A DNA stretch of 64,000 bases from Isoetes taiwanensis (Eukaryota > Streptophyta > Lycopodiopsida > Isoetales > Isoetaceae). The DNA is taken from positions 13,463,614-13,527,613 of the forward strand of contig JAJEKV010000033.1 in the NCBI GenBank assembly GCA_021234155.1. Direction: 5' to 3'. Shown here piece after piece: positions 1-10,277 of the stretch. The translations under genes and the position numbers were made by a program. The notes beneath the pieces were generated by a model, which saw only the letters and a program-made list of their open reading frames with translations, was not told the origin of the DNA and searched no databases. Position 1 is the stretch's first letter; each line of letters begins with the position of its first letter.

Positions 1-78
1 TACATCAGGTTCCTCCTCCATAAGAGTCCCCTGTCCTGCTATAGTATGTGCGCCTGCACTAGTCTCGTCGTGCTCCAT
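1..78 (-). CDS. Start of gag polyprotein of a copia-type LTR retrotransposon (runs off the window)
   Basis: An open frame starts at an ATG at 78-76 on the minus strand and stays open for 26 codons to the window edge; it begins MEHDETSAGAHTIAG. It lies 33 bases downstream of the primer-binding site of the element described next, where gag of a plant LTR retrotransposon should start. No domain can be seen in so short a piece. The assignment rests on position and orientation only; copia or gypsy cannot be decided from this fragment. Confidence 0.5.
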   Translation of the reverse strand, partial: MEHDETSAGAHTIAGQGTLMEEEPDV

Positions 79-110
79 CTCAGCTACTCAAGGTCCAAGT
101 CACAACGCAG

Positions 111-122
111 GCCCTGATACCA
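111..122 (-). promoter_or_regulatory. Primer-binding site for initiator Met tRNA
   Basis: On the minus strand the sequence reads TGGTATCAGGGC, one base away from the standard plant PBS TGGTATCAGAGC complementary to the 3' end of tRNA-iMet. It follows the LTR end (TTCCTAACA) by one base. Minus-strand DNA synthesis of the element would be primed here. Confidence 0.75.
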
Positions 123-123
123 C

Positions 124-683
124 TGTTAGGAACCAAAATTTTAGTGCCAAAAATTTCAATTTGTATTCACATCAATAATCAGAGTACACAGAATAAGTAC
201 TGCCTCCCACATACATGAAAACGATAATACAGATAACAGGATGATAACACAAGATAACTATACACACACGTATGCTCCGCCAGCTATAAAACAACCTGCA
301 CATGCGTCCACGTGTTAGTAACATGCATAAGATTTATCCAATAGAGTCAACATGAAGCAATGACTGACGGGCTGCAAGACACATATATGGAATCCACCAC
401 ATGCACCATAGCATCTGCCAAGCAGATGCACCCCGCCATCTAGACAGTGTGTTGTCTAGAACCCCCCCACTGGTGGATCCAATGTAAGGGAGGATTGCAT
501 GCACCCTAATAATAACCTAGGCTGCTAGACTGTTGGCTACATCCATTATTGTCCCATACCAGTTCTGGGTTTCACCTCACCAACACCCATAGTTCTTAAA
601 TAGACGAGATTCACTCATATATATTTATGCCATGCAAAACCCTTAAGCCCAACATCCTCGGTGTTCGTCTACTCCGCATTAAC
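124..683 (-). mobile_element. 5' LTR of a minus-strand LTR retrotransposon; right border uncertain
   Basis: Read on the minus strand, this stretch ends in GGTTCCTAACA just before a PBS, as the 3' end of a 5' LTR should. The last 100 bases have the look of R-U5, with a GAATACAAA A-rich signal. The far border is not certain: a TAACA at 678-682 would give an LTR of about 560 bases starting TGTTA, while a CA at 480-481 would give about 358. The body and second LTR lie to the left, outside the window, so no target duplication can be checked. Bases 392-478 fold into nested hairpins. Confidence 0.55.
392..478. repeat. Nested palindromes forming a possible three-way junction
   Basis: An outer 8-bp stem (ATCCACCA at 392-399 with TGGTGGAT at 471-478) encloses two perfect 8-bp hairpins: GCATCTGC/GCAGATGC at 411-429 with a 3-base loop, and TCTAGACA/TGTCTAGA at 439-460 with a 6-base loop. 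All stems are perfect. The block lies inside or beside the copia-type LTR. Confidence 0.75.
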
Positions 684-1150
684 ATATCATAAAGATACCA
701 GTCTAGAACACCATGTAACTCTAACCTATTGATCAACATCTAGCATTGTCCCATACCAACGCTAAACACCTCTCTCATTACTTTGTAGGGGTTTAGGATG
801 AGCAATAACTTGTCCCAATTGCTCTTTTTAAGAACAGCTTTTAGAGAGGCCTTATAAGATGAGATTATGCCAGCTTGCTTAAGACTGTAGGAACCATCCC
901 GGTCCTGCTTGATCATAATGAAATCCATTGCCTAGCACAGCCTGGCCAATACATCCCAACATTTGCAGGTATTATGGAATAATAGCAAGGGTTCAGAGTA
1001 TTGATTAGAAGGGTTCTCTTTTCAAGCATACAAGGTTGCCTTCAGGTGGTTTGATAATTTAGTAAGAGTCAATCCCCTTTGGATTTTGCCTCCATGAAGG
1101 AGGACCCTCTCTGCCATGAGATAAAAGCACTAACTATTCCATGGCTTACC
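684..1150. other. No gene recognised; pre-insertion flank of the chromovirus
   Basis: I see no protein family, splice-consistent exon or RNA gene here. Short open frames exist but none is supported. Bases 1151-1155 (GAATA) are the left copy of the target-site duplication of the chromovirus insertion. Confidence 0.5.
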
Positions 1151-1155
1151 GAATA

Positions 1156-1387
1156 TGCAATATGCCAAGGACGTGGCCTTTAGTCCAAAAGGGGTTTTAT
1201 GGTCCAAAGATGGCCTTTAGTCCAAAAGGGGCCGTATGGTCCAAAGAGGGCCTTTGGTCCAAAGAAGGACCAAAGGGGGTAAGCACGCTATATAGTAGCT
1301 CGGGGGAGAGTTCTTGAGCAGCTGTGTCTTAGCTGAGGGCTCGTGGTTGGGTGGTGAGATAGAGTGCCACGTCAAGTGTATGTTTTA
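1156..1387 (+). repeat. 5' LTR of chromovirus
   Basis: Begins TGCAATATGCC and ends TGTTTTA. The first 120 bases are built from degenerate repeats of a TGGTCCAAAG / TTAGTCCAAAAGGGG unit. CTATATAG at about 1289 could serve as a TATA-like element. The LTR ends TA rather than the usual CA, and so does its partner. The body starts directly with GTGGTTCTATG: only TGGT of a PBS remains, so the deletion begins here. Confidence 0.92.
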
Positions 1388-1395
1388 GTGGTTCT

Positions 1396-2156
1396 ATGAA
1401 AGAGGCGAGTGGTTTTCGTGATAAATCAATGGGATCTGCTCCAGGGTCTGGGCCATTCAAACGGCCGCACACAGATGTTGCAGATAATGAACCCGTTGGG
1501 GCCAAAAAGCCAAAGGAATCGTATCAAGCACGCAAGAAGCGGCTTATGCGGGAAAATAAGTGTTTTGTTTGTTATTCAACTGATCATAAGTTTTATGAAT
1601 GCCCTACTTATTTGGAAAAGAAGAAAGGGGAACGAAAGGAAGCTACACCTACTCTTAAGTCTGGGACTAAGAAAGAGGATAAAAGTAAGAAAGTAGCTTC
1701 TGTTCGCGGAGATGGAAAAGGGAAGAAGGTGGCTACGGTCCGGGAAAAATCGGATATGGATTCTGTTGAGAATAGTAGTCTCTTACGATTTTGGGCTACT
1801 ATTCAAGATCAAAAAGTACATGTCCTATTCGATCCGGGCGGTGAGTTTGATTTTATTTTCGCCGCTTGGTAAAAGAACTAAAATTAACTTCTATTCCTTT
1901 ATCAAGTGATGTAGAATTATCTTCTGCTTTCTTGAATGTTGCCCCTCCACCTTCTTCATTTATGGTCAAGGATGTTGAATTTCAATTGCAGGGATATATC
2001 GTTAAACGTTCTTTCATGGTTTCTGACCTTGGAGGTATGGATATTATTCTAGGCATGCCATGGCATAAGGCTATTAATCCTCTTATAGATTGGAAAGCGG
2101 GTATTGTTATGTTATCCTTGGAAGGGGTAAAAGACCTTCAAGTTTGTGAAGGATGA
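1396..2156 (+). pseudogene. Gag C-terminus (zinc knuckle) and aspartic protease, frameshifted
   Basis: The first frame (1396-1872, 158 codons) has a CCHC knuckle C-x2-C-x4-H-x4-C at residues 56-69, then a lysine-rich linker, then the start of the retroviral protease. The protease catalytic triplet, normally D-S/T-G, reads D-P-G at residues 146-148, so the enzyme should be dead. The frame stops at 1872. The remaining protease, with DIILGMPWHKAINPLIDW near its end, continues in another frame from 1866 to 2156. The major capsid domain is absent upstream. Confidence 0.85.
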
Positions 2157-2270
2157 TATTGTGTCCCCTATTCCCACGGTTTACATTTATGCAGTTTAAA
2201 CGTTTGGCAATGAAAACTCATTTTGTGTATTTGGTGGTTTTGCATTCTAAGTTAGAAGTATTCCCATTAA

Positions 2271-3061
2271 ATGAGCGTCAAACAGTCTTTTTGCATTATT
2301 TTGATGATGTCTTTTCAAATGAAATTCCACAAACTTTGCCTCCCCAACGTTTGGAGGACCCACGGGATTGATCTTCTTCACGGGAAAGAACCTCCTAATC
2401 AAGCTCCTTATCGGAGAATGCATGGCCAACAAGTTGAGATTAGGCGCCCGACTTGATGAGTTACTTCAAAGCTGGATTGATCCGCCATAGTTCTTCACCT
2501 TTTGGTGCTCTGTTTTGTTGGTTAAGAAAAAGATAATTCTGGCGCATGTGTATAGATTATCGCGCTTTGAATAAGATAACCATAAAGAATCGGTTTCCTA
2601 TACCAAGGGCGGATGATTTGTTTGATCAACTCAAGGTGCCACGGTTTTTAGCCGTCTTGATCTTAAGTCGGGGTATTGGCAACTTAAGGTTGCGCTGAAG
2701 ATGTTCACAAAGACTGCGTTTAGGACAACCTTTGGACATTATGAGTTTTTAGTCATGCCATTTGGACTTACAAATGCGCCCGACTTCTTTTTGAGGCTAA
2801 TGGGGCGAATATTTGAAGATGTGCATGGGGTTTATGTTGTCGTGTTCTTTGATGACATATTAGTTTTAGTAAGTCCGAGGAAGACCATTACTTGCATTTG
2901 CGGGAGGTTTTCGTCGGTTAAGGGAGGAGTCTATTACTCTTAATCCTAAGAAAAGTATATTTTTCCAATCGGAAATTGAATATTTGGGTCATATTGTTTT
3001 GCTTATTTGAGGGTCTTAAAGTTGATCCCATAAAGGTACAAGCAATTGTGGATTGGCCTCG
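2271..3061 (+). pseudogene. Reverse transcriptase domain, broken
   Basis: Pieces in several frames follow the gypsy RT order: the MCIDYRALNKITIKNRFPIP finger motif near 2545, [20 protein letters not shown] near 2705-2770, the active site near 2845, and YLGHIV then GLKVDPIKVQAIVDWP at 2980-3061. The active-site box reads FFDDIL where gypsy elements normally have Y-x-D-D, so tyrosine is replaced by phenylalanine but both aspartates remain. Frame breaks occur near 2370, 2460, 2650, 2880 and 2995. Confidence 0.88.
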
Positions 3062-3169
3062 TACCTACTTGATTCTTTGCATTGCGTTCCTTTTTGGGCT
3101 TATGCGGTTATTATAGGAAGTTTGTCTGCAATTTTGCTCGCTTTTTCGTTTCTTGATTTATATTTGTTG

Positions 3170-3640
3170 CTTTTTAAAAGACGTTCCTTTCAATGGAATC
3201 ATAATCATCGGTTTGCTTTCCAAGTTTTAAAGGATGCCATGGTTAATCCTCCTGTTTCGCGTTTGCCAAAGTTTGGTCTACCTTTCTTGTTATGTGTTGA
3301 TGCAAGTGGTATGGCTTTGGCGCGGTTTTGATGCGGATGGTCATCCTATTGCTTATGAAAGTCGGGAAGTTTTCTGACACGGAAAGTAGATATAGTGTTT
3401 ATGATAAGGAATTTCTAGCTGTCATTCATGCTTTGAAAGTGTGGCGACACTATCTTATAGGGTCAACAGTTCATATTTTGACTGACCACCAAAGCATTAG
3501 GCACATTGTTTCACAGAAAACATTATCGAAAGCGGTTGAAATGGGTTGCTTTTATGCGACAATATGATTTCTCAGTGGATTATCGTCCTGGTAAAGAGAA
3601 TGTTGTAGCTGATGCTTTAAGTAGACGTTATGCAGTTTGT
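3170..3640 (+). pseudogene. RNase H domain, broken
   Basis: The retroelement RNase H core is readable in three overlapping frames: LCVDASGMALA (first aspartate) near 3292, YDKEFLAVIHALK (glutamate) near 3400, ILTDHQS (third aspartate) near 3475, then the connection region ending ENVVADALSRR near 3635. It would degrade the RNA strand of the RNA/DNA hybrid. Frame changes at about 3328 and 3540 break it. Confidence 0.85.
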
Positions 3641-4440
3641 TCTCTTTCTATAGCACAATCCAACCATTTGGAGGAAATGAAGCCATTGTATGCCACTGAC
3701 CCTGATTATAAGGATATTTGGTTGTTAGCTCAAAATGGCAATGCATATGGATATAAGATCGTTAATGGGTTCTTGTATAAAGGTCCAAAGCTATGCATTG
3801 TTCGGAATTTTCGATCACTTATTCTTAAAGAAGTCCATGATGCACCTACGGGCAGTGGTCATCGGGCGTGGGGGCAACTTTGGCAAAGCTTGAACCATAC
3901 TTTATTTGGCCTGGATTACGGAGAGATGTTTTGGTTCATATTCGGCATTGTGTTACTTGTCAACGGATAAAGAAAGCGAACAAGAAACCTCATGGTGTTC
4001 CTTTATCCTTGCCTATTAGGAGGCAAAGTGGGAACAGATCACTATGGATTTTATTGTTGGTCTTCCTCCCAGTTCTCGCAAGAACACTGTCATTTGGACA
4101 ATTGTTGATTGTTTAACTAAGCACGCTCATTTTATTCCTTGTTCGGATAAGTTGACGGCTTATAGTGCGGCTACGCTCTTTATCAAAGAGATATTTAGGC
4201 TACATGGGTTGCCAAAGATTATTGTATCCGATCGTGATACAAAGTTTACTAGTAAATTCTGGAAAGCATTATTTATGCAATTGGGGACAGAGTTGAGGTT
4301 CTCCACTGCTTTCACCTTAAACCGATGGACAATCCGAGATGGTAAATAAAGTTATTTGTTCCATCTTAAGGGGGTTTGTCAATGAACATCAAGGTCATTG
4401 GGAAGAGTATTTGCCTATTGCTGAATTTGTGTATAATAAT
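3640..4440 (+). pseudogene. Integrase (zinc-binding and DDE core), broken
   Basis: The zinc-binding HHCC region ends with the HCVTCQR motif near 3945. The catalytic core starts at MDFIVGLPPSS (first Asp, 4044 on), continues with VSDRDTKFTSKFWKALF (second Asp near 4228), and keeps the glutamate in a DGQSEMVNK context near 4325-4345. All three catalytic acids are therefore present, but the first ORF stops at 3970 and the core frame breaks at about 4310. Confidence 0.87.
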
Positions 4441-4679
4441 ACCTATTAGTCTACCATAAAGATGACCCCTTTTCAGGCGGTCTATGGTGGTCTCAGTCTG
4501 TGCAGGAGCCACTCTTTCGAAAGTGTGTGAGGATGTTCAGTGGCCGATGATTTGGTTATTGAGCATAAGGATCTCATAGACTTGCTTCAAGCTCAGATTC
4601 GAGATGCTCAAGCATCTTTTTGCAAATAAATCATCTAAGTTTCGGCAACCAATGGTTTTAAGGAAGGAGATTGGGTATG

Positions 4680-5185
4680 GATGAGGATCCATAAAGGCCA
4701 CTTTTAAGAAAGATGCGCAAGAAGGATCTTAAGTTGGCACCCGTTTCCATGGACCATTTCAAGTTATTAAAGTGGTCAATGAGAATGCATATCAATTAAG
4801 ATTGCCTCAAGGTTGGAAAATGTATGATGTAGTGAATGTTTCATTCCTAAAGGCTTATCATGGTAAGGAGTTACCTCAACTTGGGAGGTTAAGCGAGTTT
4901 TAATTGATTGATGATTCGAAGTTCTAGAGCTAGGAAACAATTTTGGCGGATAAATCCACTAGTGGTTCAAGACAATATTTAGTTAAGTTCGCTCACAAAC
5001 CTTTGGAGGACGCTTCATGGGTGCGTGGCAATGTTTTAGAAGCTTATCCGGATATTCTTAGAGAATATAAAGATCGGAAAGCAAAGGAAGCCGAGGGACA
5101 AGAGGAAGTCCAAGCACAGGCTTCTACTAGCCGGCCTAAGCGAGGGCCAAGGAAGGATTATGCTCGGATGGCTGAAGGCATTTAG
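4680..5185 (+). pseudogene. Integrase C-terminus and chromodomain
   Basis: Residual integrase C-terminal sequence, including VVNVSFLKAYH near 4830, is followed by an open frame (4943-5185, 80 codons) with a chromodomain core QYLVKFAHKPLEDASW and VLEAYPDILREYK. In chromoviruses this domain directs integration to chromatin with particular histone marks. The frame ends in a basic tail before the polypurine tract. The chromodomain puts the element in the chromovirus clade; I cannot name the lineage. Confidence 0.85.
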
Positions 5186-5220
5186 ACACCCTTTTGCAGC
5201 AGAGGACTGCTGCAATGTCA

Positions 5221-5232
5221 AGAGGGGGGGAA
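5221..5232 (+). promoter_or_regulatory. Polypurine tract
   Basis: AGAGGGGGGGAA lies directly upstream of the 3' LTR. It would prime plus-strand synthesis, and it fixes the LTR start at the TG of position 5233. Confidence 0.9.
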
Positions 5233-5464
5233 TGCAATATGCCAAGGACGTGGCCTTTAGTCCAAAAGGGGTTTTATGGTCCAAAGATGGCCTTTAGTCC
5301 AAAAGGGGCCGTATGGTCCAAAGAGGGCCTTTGGTCCAAAGAAGGACCAAAGGGGGTATGCACGCTATATAGTAGCTCGGGGGAGAGTTCTTGAGCAGCT
5401 GTGTCTTAGCTGAGGGCTCGTGGTTGGGTGGTGAGATAGCGTGCCACGTCAAGTGTCTGTTTTA
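5233..5464 (+). repeat. 3' LTR of chromovirus
   Basis: Same length as the 5' LTR and differs from it at three single positions by eye, all in the second half (A/T in GGGGGTAAGC, A/C in GATAGAG, A/C in GTGTATG). It is followed by the right GAATA target duplication at 5465-5469. Confidence 0.92.
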
Positions 5465-5469
5465 GAATA

Positions 5470-7560
5470 TGTTCGCGCTTCACCCGTAGTAGATCCCTGC
5501 CAGATGGAATCCTCCTGCAACCCAATCCGTCCAGGAACTCTGAATTTCCCTTGGTTTGAATTCCCTGCGCCTCTCTTCTGCTCAGCTTTTTTGGCTTCTA
5601 TACCGTCCTTATAACAGGCCGTTGCCTCCATTTTGTTCAGGACATGCCCACGTGGGCACCGCCATGTGGCAGGGCCCTAGCGGCCAGGACAGAGCCAGGT
5701 GCTTCTGCTGGAATTCCCTCTGGCTGCTGCAGAACCAGACCGGTAGCTCCTGCTGCCTGGTATGCGGTGGCAGGACCACGATGCTGGCTGCCCTGCTATT
5801 TTGGTGTTTACTTTTTTGCAATGGTTATGAACCATTAAAACATTGGCAGGAATAAAAATACATTGCCATATGCAAGATAGCAATCGCAACCAAATTTATT
5901 ATTTACCCAAATTCGGTTGCGCCCCCTTGTTTAGGATCTATCAAGGTGCACTATACCCCAGCACTAGGGAAACATGCGACCATAAATCTAATTCCAACTA
6001 CATTAAATCATTACAAGAAATTTATCGCGGCGGCCATTTCTCTTTTCCAAAATTATCATAAAGGATTTTTGTGTTAATTCGAAAAATGGTGTAAAGAAGT
6101 CTAAAAAAGCACTCCAAAATTTTCTCATATTCTAGATTCTTTGATTATAACGAATCTTTGGCTCCTAGCTGTTTAATTAGATCCACTATAATGTGCAACA
6201 CTATAAATTTCCAAAGCTAACTTCTGGACCATTTCCTTTCATTTAAAGATGCGCATGCAGACTCATTATTAATGTCATAATTCTTCTAACTTCAGTTTTT
6301 AAAGGTTAGAGTTGCCAAGACTACTCGATGTATCAATTTAGATAGATAGTTTGAAAACATGCAGGAGTTGAACCCGCACTACGACTTTATGTTTTATGCC
6401 TGTAAGATAGATAGGCGCTATAGTCGACCACCATGGGATTCCCACTATTGTTTATCCCATCCTTTTTTGTTTCCAACATCCGATGACAGTCAGTGGGTTT
6501 TGAGAATACTATGATGTTAAGTACATGGATGTATTGAATTCTCAAGCATTTGTCCATTGAGTTGAAATCATATATTTTCAATTGTAATGGAAGATTCAAT
6601 CCCCATTCAAGTCTTCACAAACACTATCATTTTTTGTTCAAACATTTATTTCGCTTCGTTTTATGAAATGCCATAGATGTTGGTTTCACATATAGCAGAT
6701 ATTGCATCTACATCTGCTCAGAGGCGTAGAGAACACATCGATAGCCATAGCCGTCAGTGTAACTTGGTGATTCTGAGTATGCTAGAGGAAGCATAAAAGG
6801 ACTTGCAACAGAAGGTACAGATTCTGGTATTGGCTAAATTTGACCTTAAAACAATAGTTGTTTCTACTGTTGCGCACACGGTAGGGGCATTGTAGCCCCA
6901 CCACCTGCGCATAATGAAATTTCAATGTCAATTTTGAGTATTAAAATGGACCTCTTCAAGAAGCGAAGAGATTGAAAGGGCTTCCATGGAAGAAGGTTTC
7001 CATAGGAGTCCAATGCAATCGGGGCACATAGAAAACTATCACTAACATAGTGTACCTCCTTCGCATTTGTTTTAATATACATTTGTGTTCTTTATAATCA
7101 ATTATTTGCATGATACAAAGGGAATTGGATGTTAATTCTGTTATGCATTAATTTTGTAGGTAGGTTTTTCTGCAAAGTGCCCCAGTCTCATTCAGCCAAT
7201 GCTGCCTTACTTGTTGCACACGCAATGTAACTTGGAGAAATAACTTTGCTTTGCTGTTGTGCTTTGGTCTAGATACCGCGGAGTGAACATAAAAAATGAC
7301 TTTGCAAGATAGATAGATAGCATTATTTTAACACTACGGAAACCACACACCTTGGACTCAAAAGTGATGGTTCTTCGAAAATAGTAATTGCTTATGTGGA
7401 CTTATCTATCCAGAAAATACAGCATTCTTCCTGTAACACCTTTTCAAGTATGGCCCTGTGCCTTGTTGCTAGTTTTTTCTCAATAATTTCCTTGCCCCAA
7501 CGCCACCACAATCTGCGACAATTGTTCAGATTGTTGAGGATTGGCTTCACTTGACTTCGG
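5470..7560. other. Unique sequence, no gene recognised
   Basis: Bases 5490-5800 are clearly GC-richer than their surroundings and give open frames on both strands, but I recognise no protein. Near 6680-6850 a plus-strand stretch with AQRRREHIDSHSRQCNLV reads like a decayed exon, with stops and no known family. The rest is AT-rich with no supported feature. Confidence 0.4.
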
Positions 7561-7569
7561 AAAAACTAA

Positions 7570-7824
7570 ATGTCTCACCATTTATATCAATGCATCGTCA
7601 CCAGTAGCCTTGTTACACCATCTCCTGTGTATCTCGTTCTTCAAAGTAAACACAGAGCCGATCGAGTGATACATCCACTTGGGCATGTTCAGAAATTAAT
7701 TTTGGAAAATTACTCAAGGGTTCCTGCAGCACCAGGATTAACAGGCAGTGCAAAAAGCACTCTCTCAACTGTCAATGATATTCTTAGAAAAACACACGGA
7801 AAGGTTAGCTTTTCTAATTACTGA
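7570..7824 (+). other. Possible exon, unidentified
   Basis: An 84-codon open frame contains VPAAPGLTGSAKSTLSTVN and ILRKTHGK followed by a GTTAGC that could be a splice donor. Composition looks protein-like from about 7600 to 7803. I do not recognise the family. It could equally be a chance frame. Confidence 0.2.
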
Positions 7825-8279
7825 GGTAGGCTCCCACGCTTGCAACTTCAATATCTTTATGCTTCTTAGGCATTCTGAAGAAATTTTATCTGCTCGTTTT
7901 TTGCTTGCCTTAAATTATCTTAAAACTTTTCTTACCAATGCCATGGTATCAACTAGAACTAGAACTGGGGCATTCTTAAATTCACCAGGAAAAACAACCT
8001 TCATTTTGTGGGCATGCCTACGCTTATTTAATTTAAGCGTCCAACTTGAAATTGTAAAGTACATCTGTCAACATAAAAGTGACTGAAGAACATGGAGGTA
8101 ATTATGGGTCGCATGTAATAGCATTTTCAACAAATTTCTGTATGTAATACATTAGGAAAGCGGACACTAAAAGCTTCTATTGGATTTGGTAATATTTGTT
8201 GTAACAATTTGGCACTGATTCAAAGTTTGCAAAGATTCACCCACAAGCGGGAATGATATTGCTGAATGAGGTACAGTTT

Positions 8280-8708
8280 TTATCGGTCTCTCCACTGGTA
8301 TGAGCAGTCATAATTACAGCACTTATAAAATATCGTCATTGGCTCATCACCAGACCTGATCTGAACTTGCATAAAGTATGCATAGTCATGTGTACACCTA
8401 GGGCAAACAGCTAGAAAACACAACAAAGTCAAAAGAAGTTCTATTAATTTCAATACTATAGTTGGACTATCAAAAAAGGCTGACAGATTCATTTCTAACT
8501 GATACCTGCCTATTTACATCAAAATCATCTATAAGCAATAAGAAATCCATAAAAGTAAGTTTCTTACTCTCATTTGAATTTGTTGAATGCATATTAAGCA
8601 GAATATTTTAAACTGAAAATAAGATGCATTTTGTGCATGGAGCTTACTTTGAATCCGATTCACATTCTTCCATGCCTCTTCTCCACCAAGAACATCATCT
8701 ACTTCTTT
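8280..8708 (-). CDS. RNA polymerase III subunit RPC11/RPC10 (POLR3K type), last two exons
   Basis: Two exons join cleanly. Exon 8648-8708 has acceptor CAG before it and donor GTAAGC after it, and encodes KEVDDVLGGEEAWKNVNRIQ. Exon 8280-8410 starts after a TTTTCTAG acceptor and encodes a TFIIS-like zinc ribbon, CPRC then SGDEPMTIFYKCC and CSYQWRDR, with stop TAA. This matches the C-terminal half of the small Pol III subunit that carries the transcript-cleavage ribbon; the acidic DE pair and the cysteines are kept. The family protein is about 105-110 residues; 63 are visible. The exon with the N-terminal zinc ribbon is not seen in roughly the next 1.4 kb upstream, so the gene is either split by a long intron or truncated. 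Confidence 0.82.
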
Positions 8709-9592
8709 CTGTTGTCCAGAGAAGGGGATGAGAAATGAAGAGGCGCTGCAACATAAGACACTCTGCAAACAGGGGATAAGGATAATGTATCATATCTTTT
8801 GCATTCTCATTAAAAAAGCGTTTCTGCAATATTGTGTGCTCTCATATGTTGTGCCCAAATTTGGTTAAAAGAGGTTTTTTTTCTTGCAGAAGGCGGGCAG
8901 TGGGTTTTTCTGGCAGAAGTTTATTTGCAGTCGCCATAGCCAGTTCCAGCAGCGCCTATAGAGTCCTCTGCAATTATTTGTTTGCTTAGCCAGTTCTAAT
9001 AGTCGCCACTGGAGACCAAAGCTTCAGCCCCTGTGCTTTCTCTATGATTTTTTTCCCTGCCTAGGCTAGATTTAATGGAAATGTTTGGGACTTTTAGTTT
9101 CCTATCAGTGTCTGCATACAGGCTCACAGTCAGCCATGGTAGCAAGTTTTAGGGAAGATTTCAAGGCTAGTTTGATGGATCTCAACGCCAGAATGAAGAG
9201 AAATATTCCATAAAAAACAAAGAAATATGAGAACTTACAGATTTAACTTGTGCACAACCGATTCCAAGCGGATTTCAGAAACATGCATGGTCCTGTTCTT
9301 CTTATATACCTCATCGTCCGATCAGCTGTCATCCAATCCGACCTAATCCAAGGAATTCCTACAGATGGCATCTAAGAATTGGAATGAATTGCGGCCCAGA
9401 CCGCCTTGCTAGCTGGCAACAGCAATGCCGGATTAGCTGTCCTTTGATCAAGAAATCCTACAGATGTCATGCAAGGCGCAGAACACCGCCTTGCAAACTG
9501 GATGGAGCAGATCGCTTGTAAAAGAAACGTGGCATAAGAACGTAAAATTGGATTTCGGCCCAGAAAAAATCCTTAGGGAGCAACAGAAATAA

Positions 9593-9735
9593 ACAAGGTG
9601 CTGCGCACGGAGGGTTGCCCTCCATCGTCGGAGGGTGAAGTGGCATAAATCATAGTTCAAAGTCATGTTTTGACAATCAATTCAAATTGGTACTTCTAGA
9701 CAATAGAATGCTTGATACCATGACTTTATGGGAAT
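9593..9735 (-). repeat. Truncated relative of the Helitron end repeat at 45.1-45.5 kb
   Basis: ACAAGGTGCTGCGCACGG and the perfect palindrome GGAGGGTTGCCCTCC (9609-9623) recur at 45116-45147. The sequence that follows, up to CCATGACTTTA at about 9727, matches 45432-45535. The Helitron hairpin and CTAG terminus at 45069-45096 are absent here, so this is a partial copy. Confidence 0.75.
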
Positions 9736-10079
9736 TGGCCCGAGAAATCTTTGGTGCTCGGCATGGAAGAAGTATTGCAGAAACTCATTTGGAACTCAAT
9801 GCTGGGAACACAAGCTCCTCAAGCCAACAGCTTCCGTGCCTCATCTATTTTTCCACTTTACAAAGCTTGTCAATAAGGTCCCTAAGGGTCTTTTTTTATT
9901 GGTGGTGTACAATAAAGCAGTCCAGGACATAGGGTGCTTAACAGGTGCTGATTGCCCTTCAAGCTACCCTTCATTGCCCTTCCCTTGCCCTTCATTGCCC
10001 TTCAAAAAATATTAGGATGTTCTTTAGTTATGTATAACATAATGAGCATATTAGTAATGTGAAGCTCCGATCACACATG

Positions 10080-10277
10080 TTATCTATGAAGGTGCTTATT
10101 TAGTGCTTGAATTTCGTTTTTTTGTACACCACCAGCAAAAAAACACCCAAATGTTAACGCCCTAGGAGCAAAGTCTTTCTCAACCATCCGCTCATAGATG
10201 TCTACTGCTTCACTATATCTCTCATTCTCACAAAGAGCCAGAAAGAGAGTGTTATAGCTCAAGCATCGGGATGACAC
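10080..10277 (-). pseudogene. Pentatricopeptide repeat (PPR) protein fragment
   Basis: The 65-codon frame contains one clear PPR unit, SYNTLFLALCENERYSEAVD followed by IYERMVEKDFAPRALTF, and the start of the next. PPR proteins bind organellar RNA through arrays of such 35-residue helical hairpins. The array is not continued on either side: upstream sequence has stops and the frame starts at GTG with no ATG. With one repeat and no array it is a fragment, probably a pseudogene. Confidence 0.75.

Larger units (their letters stand above)
1156..5464 (+). mobile_element. Gag-deleted Ty3/gypsy chromovirus, complete insertion with LTRs and TSD
   Basis: Two 232-bp LTRs (1156-1387 and 5233-5464) flank a 3.8-kb body and are flanked by a perfect 5-bp target duplication GAATA (1151-1155 and 5465-5469). 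Domain order is zinc knuckle, protease, reverse transcriptase, RNase H, integrase, chromodomain, which is the order of Ty3/gypsy chromoviruses. The LTRs differ at 3 of 232 positions by eye. The capsid part of gag and most of the PBS are missing, so the element is only about 4.3 kb. At least seven frame breaks interrupt the body, so it could not encode its own proteins as read. It either moved in trans while already defective, or the breaks are later events or sequence errors. Confidence 0.93.

Noticed and set aside
5490-5830. Overlapping ORFs on both strands of a GC-rich stretch
   Set aside because: No protein motif; the open frames are explained by low AT content.
6360-6440. tRNA-like sequence on the minus strand with a T-arm-like GCGGGTTCAACTCCTGC
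   Set aside because: The T arm pairs, but no acceptor stem or consistent D and anticodon arms could be built. It may be a decayed tRNA or SINE relic, too weak to list.
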